From contig JADLDX010000298.1 of NCBI GenBank assembly GCA_020846515.1, positions 1 through 7,024 on the forward strand: a stretch of 7,024 bases of DNA. The letters run 5' to 3'. The position numbers and the translations under genes are program-made. The stretch comes from Pirellulaceae bacterium. GTDB taxonomy: Bacteria > Planctomycetota > Planctomycetia > Pirellulales > Pirellulaceae. Of this stretch, positions 1-7,024 are shown piece by piece. The notes under the pieces were generated by a model. The model ran no database searches. It was not told the DNA's origin and saw nothing but the letters and a program-made list of their open reading frames with translations. Within the stretch, counting starts at the first letter, position 1. Every line of letters begins with the position of its first letter.

Positions 1-56
1 GCTTGATCTACGCGAGCCGGTCCGAGCGGTGTGCTTGTGAATACCGGTGGTCGATT
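1..56 (-). repeat. Ig/cadherin-like repeat 13, truncated by the window edge
   Basis: Residues 2323-2340, reading NRPPVFTSTPLGPARVDQ up to the edge. The opening is almost the same as in repeats 9-12 (for example FTSVPTGPGIVGQ in repeat 11), so the array plainly continues beyond the low-coordinate end. The total number of repeats cannot be known from here. Confidence 0.82.
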
Positions 57-3000
57 GGCGCCGTCGGCCGGTGGTGCCACGGTTGGTAAACGGAAGGACT
101 GTTCAGCGCGATTGCCGGCGGTGTCAGTAGCGAACACGGTGATATCGACCGAGCCCACACTATCGGGAGTAAATGTCACGCGGCCACTGCTGCCATCGAT
201 GGTCACCGTCGCTGGCGTGCTCGCACTCAACGAATATCGCAACGTGTCGCCGTCGGGATCGGTCGCGCGGGCTGCGTAGAGCCATGCTCGACCAACCAGC
301 GCTGGACCAGTTGGAACACTGATAAACAGCGGCGGTGCATTGGGAGGCGTCTGAATGGGCAGGGTGATCGTTTGAGTTGCCACTCCGCCATAGGCATCTT
401 TGGCAGTGACGATCAACGTTTGCTGACCACTGGTGCGCGGCGTCCAAGTGATGAGACCACTGCTACTGCTTATGATCAAGCCGGCCGCTAACGCAGCGGC
501 ATCCAGTTCGTAAGAGACGATGTCACCATCGGGATCAAAGGCTGAGGCAACATAGTTCCACGTTTGGCCTACGATGCCTGGCCCAGTAGGTACCGATGTA
601 AAGATGGGCGCCGCATTGTTGATGCGCTCGACAACTGGTAAGTCGAAGGCTTGCATCGACCATGCGCCGCGAGCGTCTTCGGCCACGACCTCAACGATAA
701 CTCCGCTACTGACTTCACCAGGTGTCCAGTTCACCAGGCCAGTAGTGCGATCAATTGACATGCCAGCCGGAGCTTGCCCTAAACGATAGGTGACCGGATC
801 GCCATCTGGATCTACCGCAGTAACGGCGTAGGACCAAAGTTGATTCTTAAGAGCCGGGCCGGTCGGTCGCGAAGTGATTACAGGCGGCTGGCTGGAGGCC
901 GGTGGTTGGACAACAGCCAAAGTGAACGATTGAGTCACCGAGTTACCGGTCGGATCGGTAGCGGTGATGGCGATTGGAAAATCACCGATCGAGTTGGGAG
1001 TCCAGACCAGCCGCGCAGCACCTGCGCAATTGGAATGCTCGGCGGGGCAACCGGTGGCGGTCAAGCTGGCGCCGCGAGCTATCGAGGTGGCGTCCAGGCT
1101 CAGGGTCACTGTTTCATTTGCGTTGGGATCGACCGCTACAACCAGGTATTCGTAAAGCTGGCCAACTCGCGCAGGTCCGCGTGGCACGGACACAATGTTC
1201 GGTGGCGCAGCGTCGGTCACCGGCAATGTAAACTCTTGACGAGCGCGGCCGCCGCGACCATCGCTGACTTCGATCGAGAAGCGATAAGCCCCAGTGGCGG
1301 TTGGTGTCCAAGTCAACAGACCTGTGCTCGCATCGATATTGGCACCCGTTGGGTTCTGACCGCTGACCAATGAGTAACGCAGCACGTCACCGTTGGGGTC
1401 GCTGGCCAGAACCTGGTAGTTCCAAGCTGATCCTGGAGCCGCCACGCTTTCGGGTCGACTGGTGATCTCCGGCGGGTCATTGGTTTGGCTAACGAACAAC
1501 TGATAGCCTTGGAACACGACACCACCCATGTTATCGCTAACCTTCAGCAAGACATCATGCATGCCCAGATCGCTTTGGCGTGGATTCCATGCGACCACCC
1601 CGGTTGTATGATCGATCACCATGCCGCGCGGGGCAATGACCAGCGAATAAGTTAACGGATCATGATCAAGATCATCGGCATCAACATCGTACAGATAGTG
1701 ACGATCCACTACCGAGTTGCGGATGGCTTGGGTCGTGATATTGGGTAATCGATTGTTATTGGCAGCGGGCGGTACGACTTCGATGACCAGTGGTTGATCG
1801 TCAAAGCCGCCGCGCGCATCGGTCACCCGGACGATGACACGCGTCTGACCAACTTGCGTCAAGGTGGGTATCCAGTCGATCTGACCGGTAGCACTGTCGA
1901 TCGTCAAACCAGCGGGCACAGTTGTACTACCGACCGACGCGCCCAAGAATGCATAACGCAGTTGATCACCTGCGTCCTGGTCGGTGGCCACGGCGCTTAG
2001 TCGCATAGCGGTATCGGCAGACACAACGACCGGTGGCAGCGGTGCCAACACAGGCTCTGCATTGCTGGTTCGCAAATCGCCGACCGTAACAGTCCAGCTC
2101 TGAATATCTTCACCGCCCAACGGATCGCTGGCGCGGAGCGTAAAGCTATAACTGCCTGGCGCGGCAGGTCGCCAACGAATCGTGCCTTTGGCTGCATCGA
2201 ACTGCGCACCGTGATTCTCGCCGATCAGTTCCAGCGTCACGGGGTCATCGTCAGGGTCGATGGCTTTGGAGTCGTAGCGATAGCGATCATTTATTGCCAC
2301 TGGGATACTGCCAATAATCTCACTCGATCCAGGCCGAATGAACTGAAGATCGAACACATGCGCTTGGCCATCGCCTATGAATCTGGTTTCAAACTGGACG
2401 ATGCTATCGGGACGCACTCCATTTTTTTGACCAGTTCGATTGGTAAAACCAGCAGTTGTATCGCTAGCCCGCAAATTTACGTTCGTAGGCGCGGACTTGA
2501 CCGCAGCCTCGATGGCTGCAGCGACTCCGTTGGCTAAAGCCACTGCGTTATCATTGATCAAGAAGTACAACGGATCGCCTTGGGCGATTGGATCGCTGGA
2601 TATGTTACTATCCAATGCCGTTGTGCCGGCGTTGGTAGCGCCGGTCAGCTTGCTGATCGCTTCCAAGGTTTTACGCGGCGCGACATTGGCATCTGTGTTT
2701 GTGCCCAGGCCGATCACCAAGGCCCCTTGTTGGACCAAGGCATTGATGGCCTGTTGCACGCTGGCGCCGCGGCCGCCCGCGGTCTCGCTACGCGAAGCAC
2801 TCAACAAATCATTCAGCGGCAATTGAACATTGTTGATCCCACTCACTGTGGAAGAACCATCAGGTTGATAGGCAGTGCCGGTATCGGTGGCAGCCAGAAC
2901 GATGGGAATCGCTCCGGCTCGAAAGCCAGCTCCTCCCCTCGCTCCGGGACCAAACGGCGCAAAATTATCTGGGCCAGTTTCAAAGGTATAGTTATTGACG

Positions 3001-6000
3001 TTAAAGGGCCGAGCCGTCACGGTGAACTGAAAATCAGTCGGCGTTCCAAAGCCAAAAAATGCGTTCTTCAGTGTCAATCGATGAACACCCGGCGGCAGCA
3101 AAACTTCCTGGTTAAGAAACGGTATCGCGCCACTGGTCGAAAACGGATCTTCATACCAACCTGCACCGCCGGCCGATCGCAATCCCCAACTAATGGAACT
3201 GCGTGCGGCAGCTACCTTAATCCACTGCCAGCGATCCGACACAATTTCATAGTGGCGTTCCTGAGTGGTGGCCGTCAACTGGCCACTGGTCAGCGTGCCC
3301 AGTGTGACCGGCGTCGCCGTCGGCAAACTGGCCGGCGATTGAGTTTGGGACGGAGTGAACGTCAGCGTCTCGTCGCGACTGGATGTCAGGCCCAACCAGA
3401 ACATGGGCTTCTGGCCGAAGGTCAATGAACCATAGTCGGGTGAGGGCTCATCCATGATTTGCATGCGAGGCAGCGGCAAGCCGTCGGCATCCAACACAAC
3501 GGCCGGTCGATGGGAAACCTGAAAGCCTTGTCCGGTTTGTCCATCGACGCGCACCCAGCGAATCCTCTCCTGCTGCACAGGTACACTGATGGTCGCTCCT
3601 ACTACGACGGGCAGCGCACCGGTCGGTGGAAACTTCGTAGCTTGGAACAGCGTGGGCGTGGAACTGACCAGACCGCGAATGGTTAGTACATAATTGCCAG
3701 CCGTCAACACATGGGTTTGATCCACGGTCCCTTCGGCCATCGGATCGCCTGGTTCAAAGGGGCTAATATCGAGGACCGTATCGCTGTGCGCCGGTTGACC
3801 AAAGATGCGTGACGAAAACACATTACCGGTCCCGTCATGCAGACTCCAAGTTGTCCTTTCGTCGGCCATGATGCCATCGAAGATCACCGCGGTGGGTTCC
3901 GTCAATGTAAATGTGTAACGACGACGTTCACCATCTGCCGCAAAGGAGAATTGGTTGTCCTGGCCAAAGACCAATGGTTCTGTAGGTGGCTGATAGGGTA
4001 TGCGCGTCATGGTGGCCGCGGAGGTAGTACCAACCTGGGTGCGCGGGATCAGCAGCAGTTCTTCCGCAGTATCGAAGGACTCGATAAAGGTCTGACCGCG
4101 CCGATGGACTCCGACGATGCGTCCGATTTGATTGACCACCAACCATTGACTCGTATCGGAACTGCTGGCCGAATCCTGGAACTGAAATGCCTCGCCAGGT
4201 TGGACGGTGAATTTAAAGGCGAACGTACTGTTGCTGTTAATCGCCGGCACATTCACGGTCGTATTCAGGGGCAGGGGAATGGCGCCGGCGCGGAAGACAT
4301 CGTAGTTGCCCGGTAAAAACGGTGGCACATCGCCGGAGTCACCCGGCGCGGTTTGCGTACGCAGCATGCCAGCCAAACCACTCTCCAGCGCGTTGCCGTC
4401 ATTGTTGCCGTCAAAGCCCAGGCCAGTAGCCACCTGATACAAGGCTTCGATCAGACTCTCCGGACCATCGCCGCCACCACCAGGCGCCCTGCGCGAGAGG
4501 GCTTGCACAATCGCGTCTCGCATCCCGACTGTGGAAGCTGGAAAAATGGGTTGATTGAGCACGAACGGCCGATCGACACTGGATGCGTAATGAGCCGGCC
4601 CACCGTAATCTTCAAAGCGACCGACGCCAAAGCCCAAGTCGACATTGGGTAACGCTTGACGCAAGCGATCGATGACTTGCGGGAAGGCTCTAGCCAGTTG
4701 AGGAGCTCTGCTGGCAAAGCTGCCCGTATCATCGAACAACAGGAAGACATCGACCATGGGCAACTGTGGCGGTACGCGCACGGTAACCGGCGGCTCGGCC
4801 TGATCGCCGACCCCAAGATCTAATTCAATCACCTGCGGTGTGACCACACCGCTGGCCGCGCCGAGTGGTCCAGCCCAATCGAAATCGATTTGCGGCGTTG
4901 TTACGATCACCGGTGGCAAATTCACCGGATTGGGATGCACATAAATGCGAAAACTTTGCAACGCACTGCCACCACGACCATCCTCAACCTGCAACGTCAC
5001 GGGTACGTAAGTGCCGGCTGCTGCAGCGGGCGGTGTCCATGATAAGTTGCCCGCCGGGTCCACGGCGTTGCTAGGACTGGATGGTCCAGCCAACATCGAC
5101 ATGCCGGTAGGCCCCACGATCATCGCATAGGTGAGTGCATCAAAGTCCGGGTCCGCGGCCCGAGACGCGTATTGATAGTTGACACCTACATAGGCATCGA
5201 TGATCGGATCGGTAATAAAGACCGGCGGTCGATTGATCGCTGATGCATCAACGACTTCGATCGTAAACCGCTGCGTGTCGCTCGCTCCAAACGGATCGAC
5301 CGTATCAATGGTAACAGCATGGGTGCCTACATCATCAACTGTAGGTGTCCAGACGATCATGCCAGTCAATGCATCGATAGTCAGTCCACTTGGTCCGCTG
5401 ACCAGCGAATACTTGAGCGTATCTTTGTCTGGATCTGTGGCACCGCTGTCATAGCGATAAACATTGCCGACACGTACTGCACTGGGCGCTTGCGTGTCGA
5501 ACTCGGGGGTACGATTCAAGGTGCCCATGACATGTATCTGGTAATCGAACCGCGCGATCGAACGATTCTGGAACTCCAGCAACAGACGCACGCTCTCACC
5601 GGGCAAGAGAGCGCTGCCTGGCTCTGCAGACGTCAGGTTAGGCGACGCAGCAGACGTTAGCGATTGTGTCGCATCAAAAAATGGTGAGCCGGCGAGAGAA
5701 GCAATCGTGCTATCGCTGAATTTACCGGGATCGCGCGGTAATTGTCCCGCCTCGCCAACCAACAGTGCATCGCTGGAGGTGATGCCCGATACGCTGATTA
5801 GCAGTGGGCCTCGGATGGGATAGTTACCCGTGTTACGCAGCGTAACACCCGTTCCCATGTGCCCACTATCGATATCGTAGGCTGTGTAATCGTAGATGAT
5901 CGACGTGGAAGCGGTGACGTCAGCCAAGTGACGCCAATCGGTATCGTCATATGTTCGACTGAGCACGTTTAGCGATGCGGCCCAGGCCGAGGGCGTGGCC

Positions 6001-7024
6001 AGACTGGCCGAAGTAGATGGTCCAGGCACTTGAGTCACTCGAGGGACGATCTGCACGCGAGTCGTATTGTCCGAGTCATTGTTGACCAGCCGCACAACCA
6101 TGGTGGCCTGATAGCCAGCTGGCAAGTGTGATACATCAAGACTGATCACGCCGCCGTCGCCGTCGCTGTCGCTGGTGTGCGTGGTACCACTTCCGAAAAG
6201 TGTGGTCCATTCTTCGGTGCGATTGTAAAAGCCATCGCGATTGGGCGTGATAATGCCGACGACGGGCCGACTATTTGCGTCGACCAAAGCTACTTCGAAG
6301 GCATCGTTGATGGAGTCCGCGTCTTGACGATCGAATCGCAGCCCATCGTAGCTGAGCTGCAATTGTGCAATGCCGGTACCGATCGTGACTGGAATTCGAT
6401 ATTCGGTCACGAAGCGATCATCTTCAACTAAATCGATGACCGTTGATGCGACTGTGATCGTAACCGGTTCTGAATCGGCCAGCGATGGCAGGCCGTTGTC
6501 GGTGACATGCACTAAAAAGTCATACCGCGTTGTTTCATTAACGGCTGTGGCAGTCCAGTTGAATTGCCCGGTACTGACATTGAAGTTAAAACCAGGCGGG
6601 ACATTGCCGGAAACGGAATAGGTCAAGCTGTTCGCTGGCAGATCGGGATCCGCGGCCCGCGCGGTGAAGCTGACTGACTGGCCTGGAATGACACCAAAGT
6701 TACCGATCGACTCCAACACGGGTGGCCGATTTACTTCAGTCACGGTGATGGTAAATGATTCGACGTCTGAGCGGCCGTCGCGATCGATCGCGCGCACAGT
6801 CACAGGAAACACACCCGGACCTTGCGCTTCGGTCGGCGTCCAACGCACTTGCCCTGTGACTTCATCCAGTGTCAAACCATTGGGCCCCGATACTAAAACA
6901 TCCAGAAGTGAATCGTCCGGCAGGTCGAGGTCGTGCGCTGTGACAGAGAAAACCTTTTCGGTCATCTCAGGGATGGTTTGATTGAGGATGGCATCAATGA
7001 CTGGTGCAGTGCGTTGGGCGATCA
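1..7024 (-). CDS. Giant modular vWA / Ig-cadherin-repeat surface protein, internal part (open at both ends)
   Basis: One minus-strand frame stays open through the whole window: 2340 complete codons (7022 down to 3), plus partial codons at each edge. It therefore lacks its start, any signal peptide, its stop and any C-terminal anchor here. The translation is non-random throughout: N-x-P-P repeat starts, D-P-D-G-D loops and W-T-P hairpins recur about every 90-100 residues, and a vWA metal-site motif (DDTGS) lies near residue 764. The likely role is extracellular adhesion, matrix or cell-surface architecture with calcium-dependent stiffening; this is inferred from the domain classes and not shown. 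The composition fits a secreted acidic protein: 18 Lys and 2 Cys in 2340 residues. The frame is unbroken, with no stops or frameshifts, so it looks like a working gene. I do not recognise a named gene. Promoter, ribosome binding site and operon context are outside the window. Confidence 0.96.
57..2306 (-). repeat. Array of eight Ig/cadherin-like repeats (numbers 5-12)
   Basis: Residues 1573-2322. Approximate limits are: 5, 2306-2064; 6, 2063-1755; 7, 1754-1482; 8, 1481-1209; 9, 1208-891; 10, 890-621; 11, 620-342; 12, 341-57. The acidic loops in order are AIDPDDD, ATDQDAGD, ADDLDHD, ASDPNGD, AVDPNANE, AVDPDGD, AFDPDGD and ATDPDGD. The matching hairpin strands are IRWRPA, IDWIPT, VAWNPR, LTWTPT, LVWTPN, VNWTPG, ITWTPR and VTFTPD. 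Repeats 8-13 share the opening (I/F)-x-S-x-P-x-G-P-A (weak in 8) and a W-x-Y strand in most, so they look more recently amplified than repeats 5-7. In this class the D-P-D-G-D residues commonly bind calcium and rigidify the rod. Repeat 9 has lost the motif and carries the window's only two cysteines. Confidence 0.88.
2307..2489 (-). other. Protein segment: beta extension that follows the vWA domain
   Basis: Residues 1512-1572. Strands VNLRASD, GFTNRTG, IVQFETRFIGDGQAHVFDLQFIRPGSS and EIIGSIPV form a small all-beta unit running straight into the next Ig-like repeat. A similar 'xxGDGxAHxFDLxFxRPG' stretch follows vWA domains in the planctomycete/cyanobacterial family I recall, so this probably belongs structurally to the vWA module. 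It shows no catalytic residues. Confidence 0.55.
2490..2924 (-). other. Protein domain: von Willebrand factor A domain, C-terminal half
   Basis: Residues 1367-1511. FRAGAIPIVLAATDTG (strand at about 2877-2924) supplies the T-D pair expected at the third metal-site position of a vWA fold. Then come QPLNDLL-like polar segments, helix GASVQQAINALVQQGALVIG, strand LVIGLGTN, helix TLEAISKLTGATN, GDPLYFLIND and the last helix VALANGVAAAIEAAV. These follow the order of the second half of a vWA domain and complement the half at 4760-4296, so the two should fold together. In the family members I recall, the two halves are adjacent with only a short loop between them. Confidence is high for vWA and moderate for the exact end. 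Confidence 0.83.
2925..4274 (-). other. 450-residue insertion inside the vWA domain: about four weak jelly-roll modules
   Basis: Residues 917-1366. By internal similarity I divide it into four modules of about 95-130 aa, at 4274-3978, 3977-3594, 3593-3315 and 3314-3000, with a Gly-rich return segment at 2999-2925. Each module has an early polar-aromatic strand followed later by Trp and Gly turns: STFAFKFTV with SQWLVV; RRRYTFTL with TTWSLHDGTG and LTAGNYVLTIRG; QERIRWVRV; and QERHYEIV with WQWIKV and LPPGVHRLTLKN. The Y-x-F ... F-D-G ... W-x-L-x-x-x-x-G ... L-x-A-G-x-Y-x-L-T pattern resembles the pre-peptidase C-terminal (PPC)-like jelly rolls seen in secreted bacterial proteins. That label is tentative. 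Only the second and fourth modules show the full pattern; the first and third are degenerate. Confidence 0.55.
4296..4760 (-). other. Protein domain: von Willebrand factor A domain, N-terminal half with metal-site motif
   Basis: Residues 755-909. The first hydrophobic strand VDVFLLF runs into DDTGSF (4716-4733), the MIDAS-type motif D-x-(S/T)-G-S that in vWA domains coordinates a divalent metal. An amphipathic helix follows (APQLARAFPQVIDRLRQAL), then strand VDLGFGVGRFEDY and a Gly-rich loop GGGGDGPES (4455-4481) leading into helix LIEALYQVATGL. A DGNNDG loop at 4395-4412 resembles a calcium-binding loop. Threonine stands in the first Ser position of the motif, which is common in bacterial members. 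The domain does not finish here: the strand carrying the last metal-site Asp appears only after 450 inserted residues, at 2883-2888. A role in metal-dependent protein binding or adhesion is inferred from the family. Confidence 0.85.
4761..4922 (-). other. Protein segment: Pro/Val-rich linker before the vWA domain
   Basis: Residues 701-754. It starts like another repeat (NLPPVIVTTPQIDF), but the acidic loop and W-T-P strand never follow. Instead it runs through QVIELDLGVGDQ and VTVRVPPQLP into the first vWA strand. It may be a degenerate repeat start or a beta-strand extension that packs on the vWA domain. No motif of known function is visible. Confidence 0.5.
4923..5516 (-). repeat. Ig/cadherin-like repeats 3 and 4
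   Basis: Residues 503-596 and 597-700. Repeat 3 reads NRTPEF, VYRYDSGATDPDKDTLKYSL, GLTIDALTGMIVWTPT, then FTIEVVDASA. Repeat 4 reads NRPPVF, YQYASRAADPDFDALTYAM, then LSWTPP, ending QSFRIYV. Both match the He_PIG/CADG layout with the Y-x-Y strand, the acidic D-P-D-x-D loop and the W-T-P strand. Repeat 4 is longer than usual because its hairpin is stretched by a Gly/Pro/Ser-rich stretch (LAGPSSPSNAVDPAGN, about 5048-5096). The pair sits directly before the linker to the vWA domain and probably acts as a rigid spacer. Confidence 0.88.
5517..6035 (-). other. Protein domain: CARDB/DUF11-like beta-sandwich region
   Basis: Residues 330-502. A Pro/Ser/Thr-rich linker (TQVPGPSTSASLATPSAW) leads to a beta-rich region with YDYTAYDIDSG, VTLRNTGNYPIRGPLLISVSGI, the later LLPGESVRLLLEFQN, and RFDYQIHV before the next repeat. 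The combination of an 'L-R-N-T-G ... P-I-x-G-P-L' strand pair and 'L-x-P-G-E-S-V-x-x-x-L-x-F' is typical of CARDB and DUF11-like adhesion or spacer domains, in which a first strand names a contrast and a late strand carries the P-G-E turn. The assignment rests on pattern only. The middle section (5640-5760: GQLPRDPGKFSD and SPFFDATQSLTSAASP) is probably an exposed loop. It contains no obvious catalytic motif. Confidence 0.45.
6036..6443 (-). other. Protein domain: beta-sandwich with acidic DSDGD loop (no name assigned)
   Basis: Residues 194-329, about 136 aa. Visible landmarks in order are FVTEYRIPVTIG, LQLSYDGLRFD, INDAFEVALVDANSRPV, RDGFYNRTE, an acidic SDSDGDGG loop at 6150-6173, ISLDVSHLPAGY and VVRLVNNDSDNTTRVQI. 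From memory, the 'DAFEVALVD ... FYN ... LPAGxxATxxxRLVNND' pattern recurs in large planctomycete and cyanobacterial surface proteins next to vWA or cadherin-like repeats. I cannot attach a Pfam name to it. Alternating hydrophobic strands indicate an all-beta fold, and the Asp-rich loop looks like a calcium site. Its function is unknown. The flanking repeats suggest a structural or ligand-binding head between stalk segments. Confidence 0.6.
6444..7013 (-). repeat. Ig/cadherin-like (He_PIG/CADG-type) repeats 1 and 2 of the protein
   Basis: Two tandem beta-sandwich repeats of about 95 residues (residues 4-97 and 98-193). Repeat 1 begins TAPVIDAI and has AHDLDLPDDS as its acidic loop, then LTLDEVTGQVRWTPT as its hairpin, ending FTITVTEV. 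Repeat 2 begins NRPPVLESI, has AADPDLPANS and VSTGQFNWTAT, and ends EPVTITVAS. Both acidic loops are the longer D-x-D-L-P variant rather than the D-P-D-G-D of later repeats, so this pair forms its own subgroup. In this class the acidic residues near repeat junctions commonly bind calcium; binding here is inferred. More repeats may precede these outside the window. Confidence 0.85.

Noticed and set aside
840..1373. Plus-strand open frame of 177 codons
   Set aside because: It has low-complexity Arg/Gly/Ser content and no recognisable motif, and it is fully antisense to Ig-like repeats 8-10.
2421..2430. Run of seven T on the plus strand (A7 in the coding sense) as a terminator or slippage site
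   Set aside because: There is no adjacent stem-loop, and the frame continues normally through it (TGQKNG), so there is no evidence for termination or frameshifting.
2580..3428. Longest plus-strand open frame (282 codons) overlapping the insert
   Set aside because: Its translation is rich in Arg, Gln, Gly and Cys with no domain pattern. It lies opposite a minus-strand frame with clear domain structure, so it is an antisense shadow.
2904..4295. The insert read as a transposon or intein
   Set aside because: The frame is continuous and there are no terminal inverted repeats, transposase or intein splice motifs (no Cys/Ser start block or His-Asn end). The inserted sequence reads as structural beta domains.
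3837..4316. Plus-strand open frame of 159 codons
   Set aside because: It has no motif or plausible ribosome binding site, and it is antisense to the vWA insert.
4451..4816. Second minus-strand open frame of 121 codons, out of frame with the giant gene
   Set aside because: It overlaps the vWA metal-site region in another frame. The composition (Ser, Arg, Cys) looks like a shadow and has no motif.
6963..6965. In-frame ATG near the high-coordinate end as a possible start codon
   Set aside because: It lies in the middle of repeat 1, downstream of an already recognisable repeat start, with the frame open beyond the window edge. There is no reason to start there.
1..7024. Regularly spaced similar DNA segments as a CRISPR array or noncoding satellite
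   Set aside because: The periodicity (about 270-310 bp) is a product of degenerate protein repeats with diverged DNA, not of identical short repeats with unique spacers.

Overview
The window lies entirely inside one giant protein-coding gene on the minus strand. Reading the minus strand in the frame whose codons begin on the plus-strand triplets 3-5, 6-8 ... 7020-7022 gives 2340 consecutive sense codons with no stop. Neither the true start nor the stop is inside the window. I translated this frame codon by codon across the whole window and found no frameshift. No other gene, RNA gene, mobile element, CRISPR array, promoter or terminator is supported, and all other open frames are shadows of this one. 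Residue numbers below count from the first complete codon at the high-coordinate end (residue 1 = 7022-7020; residue n has its lowest base at 7023-3n).

The product looks like a very large secreted or surface-attached modular protein. From N- to C-terminus (high to low coordinates) it has: two Ig/cadherin-like repeats (7013-6444); a beta-sandwich of a type I recall from planctomycete and cyanobacterial surface proteins (6443-6036); a second, CARDB/DUF11-like sandwich (6035-5517); two more Ig/cadherin-like repeats (5516-4923); a linker; the first half of a von Willebrand factor A (vWA) domain with its metal-site motif (4760-4275); a 450-residue insertion of about four weak jelly-roll modules (4274-2925); the second half of the vWA domain (2924-2490); a post-vWA beta segment (2489-2307); and an array of eight complete Ig/cadherin-like repeats plus the start of a ninth, running off the low-coordinate end (2306-1).

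The Ig/cadherin-like repeats belong to the He_PIG / dystroglycan-type cadherin (CADG) class. Their marks are an N-x-P-P start, a central (A/T)-x-D-P-D-G-D acidic loop and an I-D-x-x-T-G-x-x-x-W-T-P hairpin. The domain mix, low lysine (18 of 2340), near absence of cysteine (2 of 2340), high Asp/Thr/Val/Pro and moderate GC (mid-50s per cent by eye) suggest a planctomycete (Pirellulaceae-like) or a bacterium with a similar giant surface proteome. This taxonomic call is inference.

The most unusual feature is the split vWA domain. The insertion is flanked by two copies of the peptide FRAGAIP, and all four nucleotide differences between the copies are synonymous third-position changes. The second notable feature is a C-x6-C loop holding the only two cysteines in the window; it replaces the usual hairpin in one repeat. 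No multi-gene system is visible.
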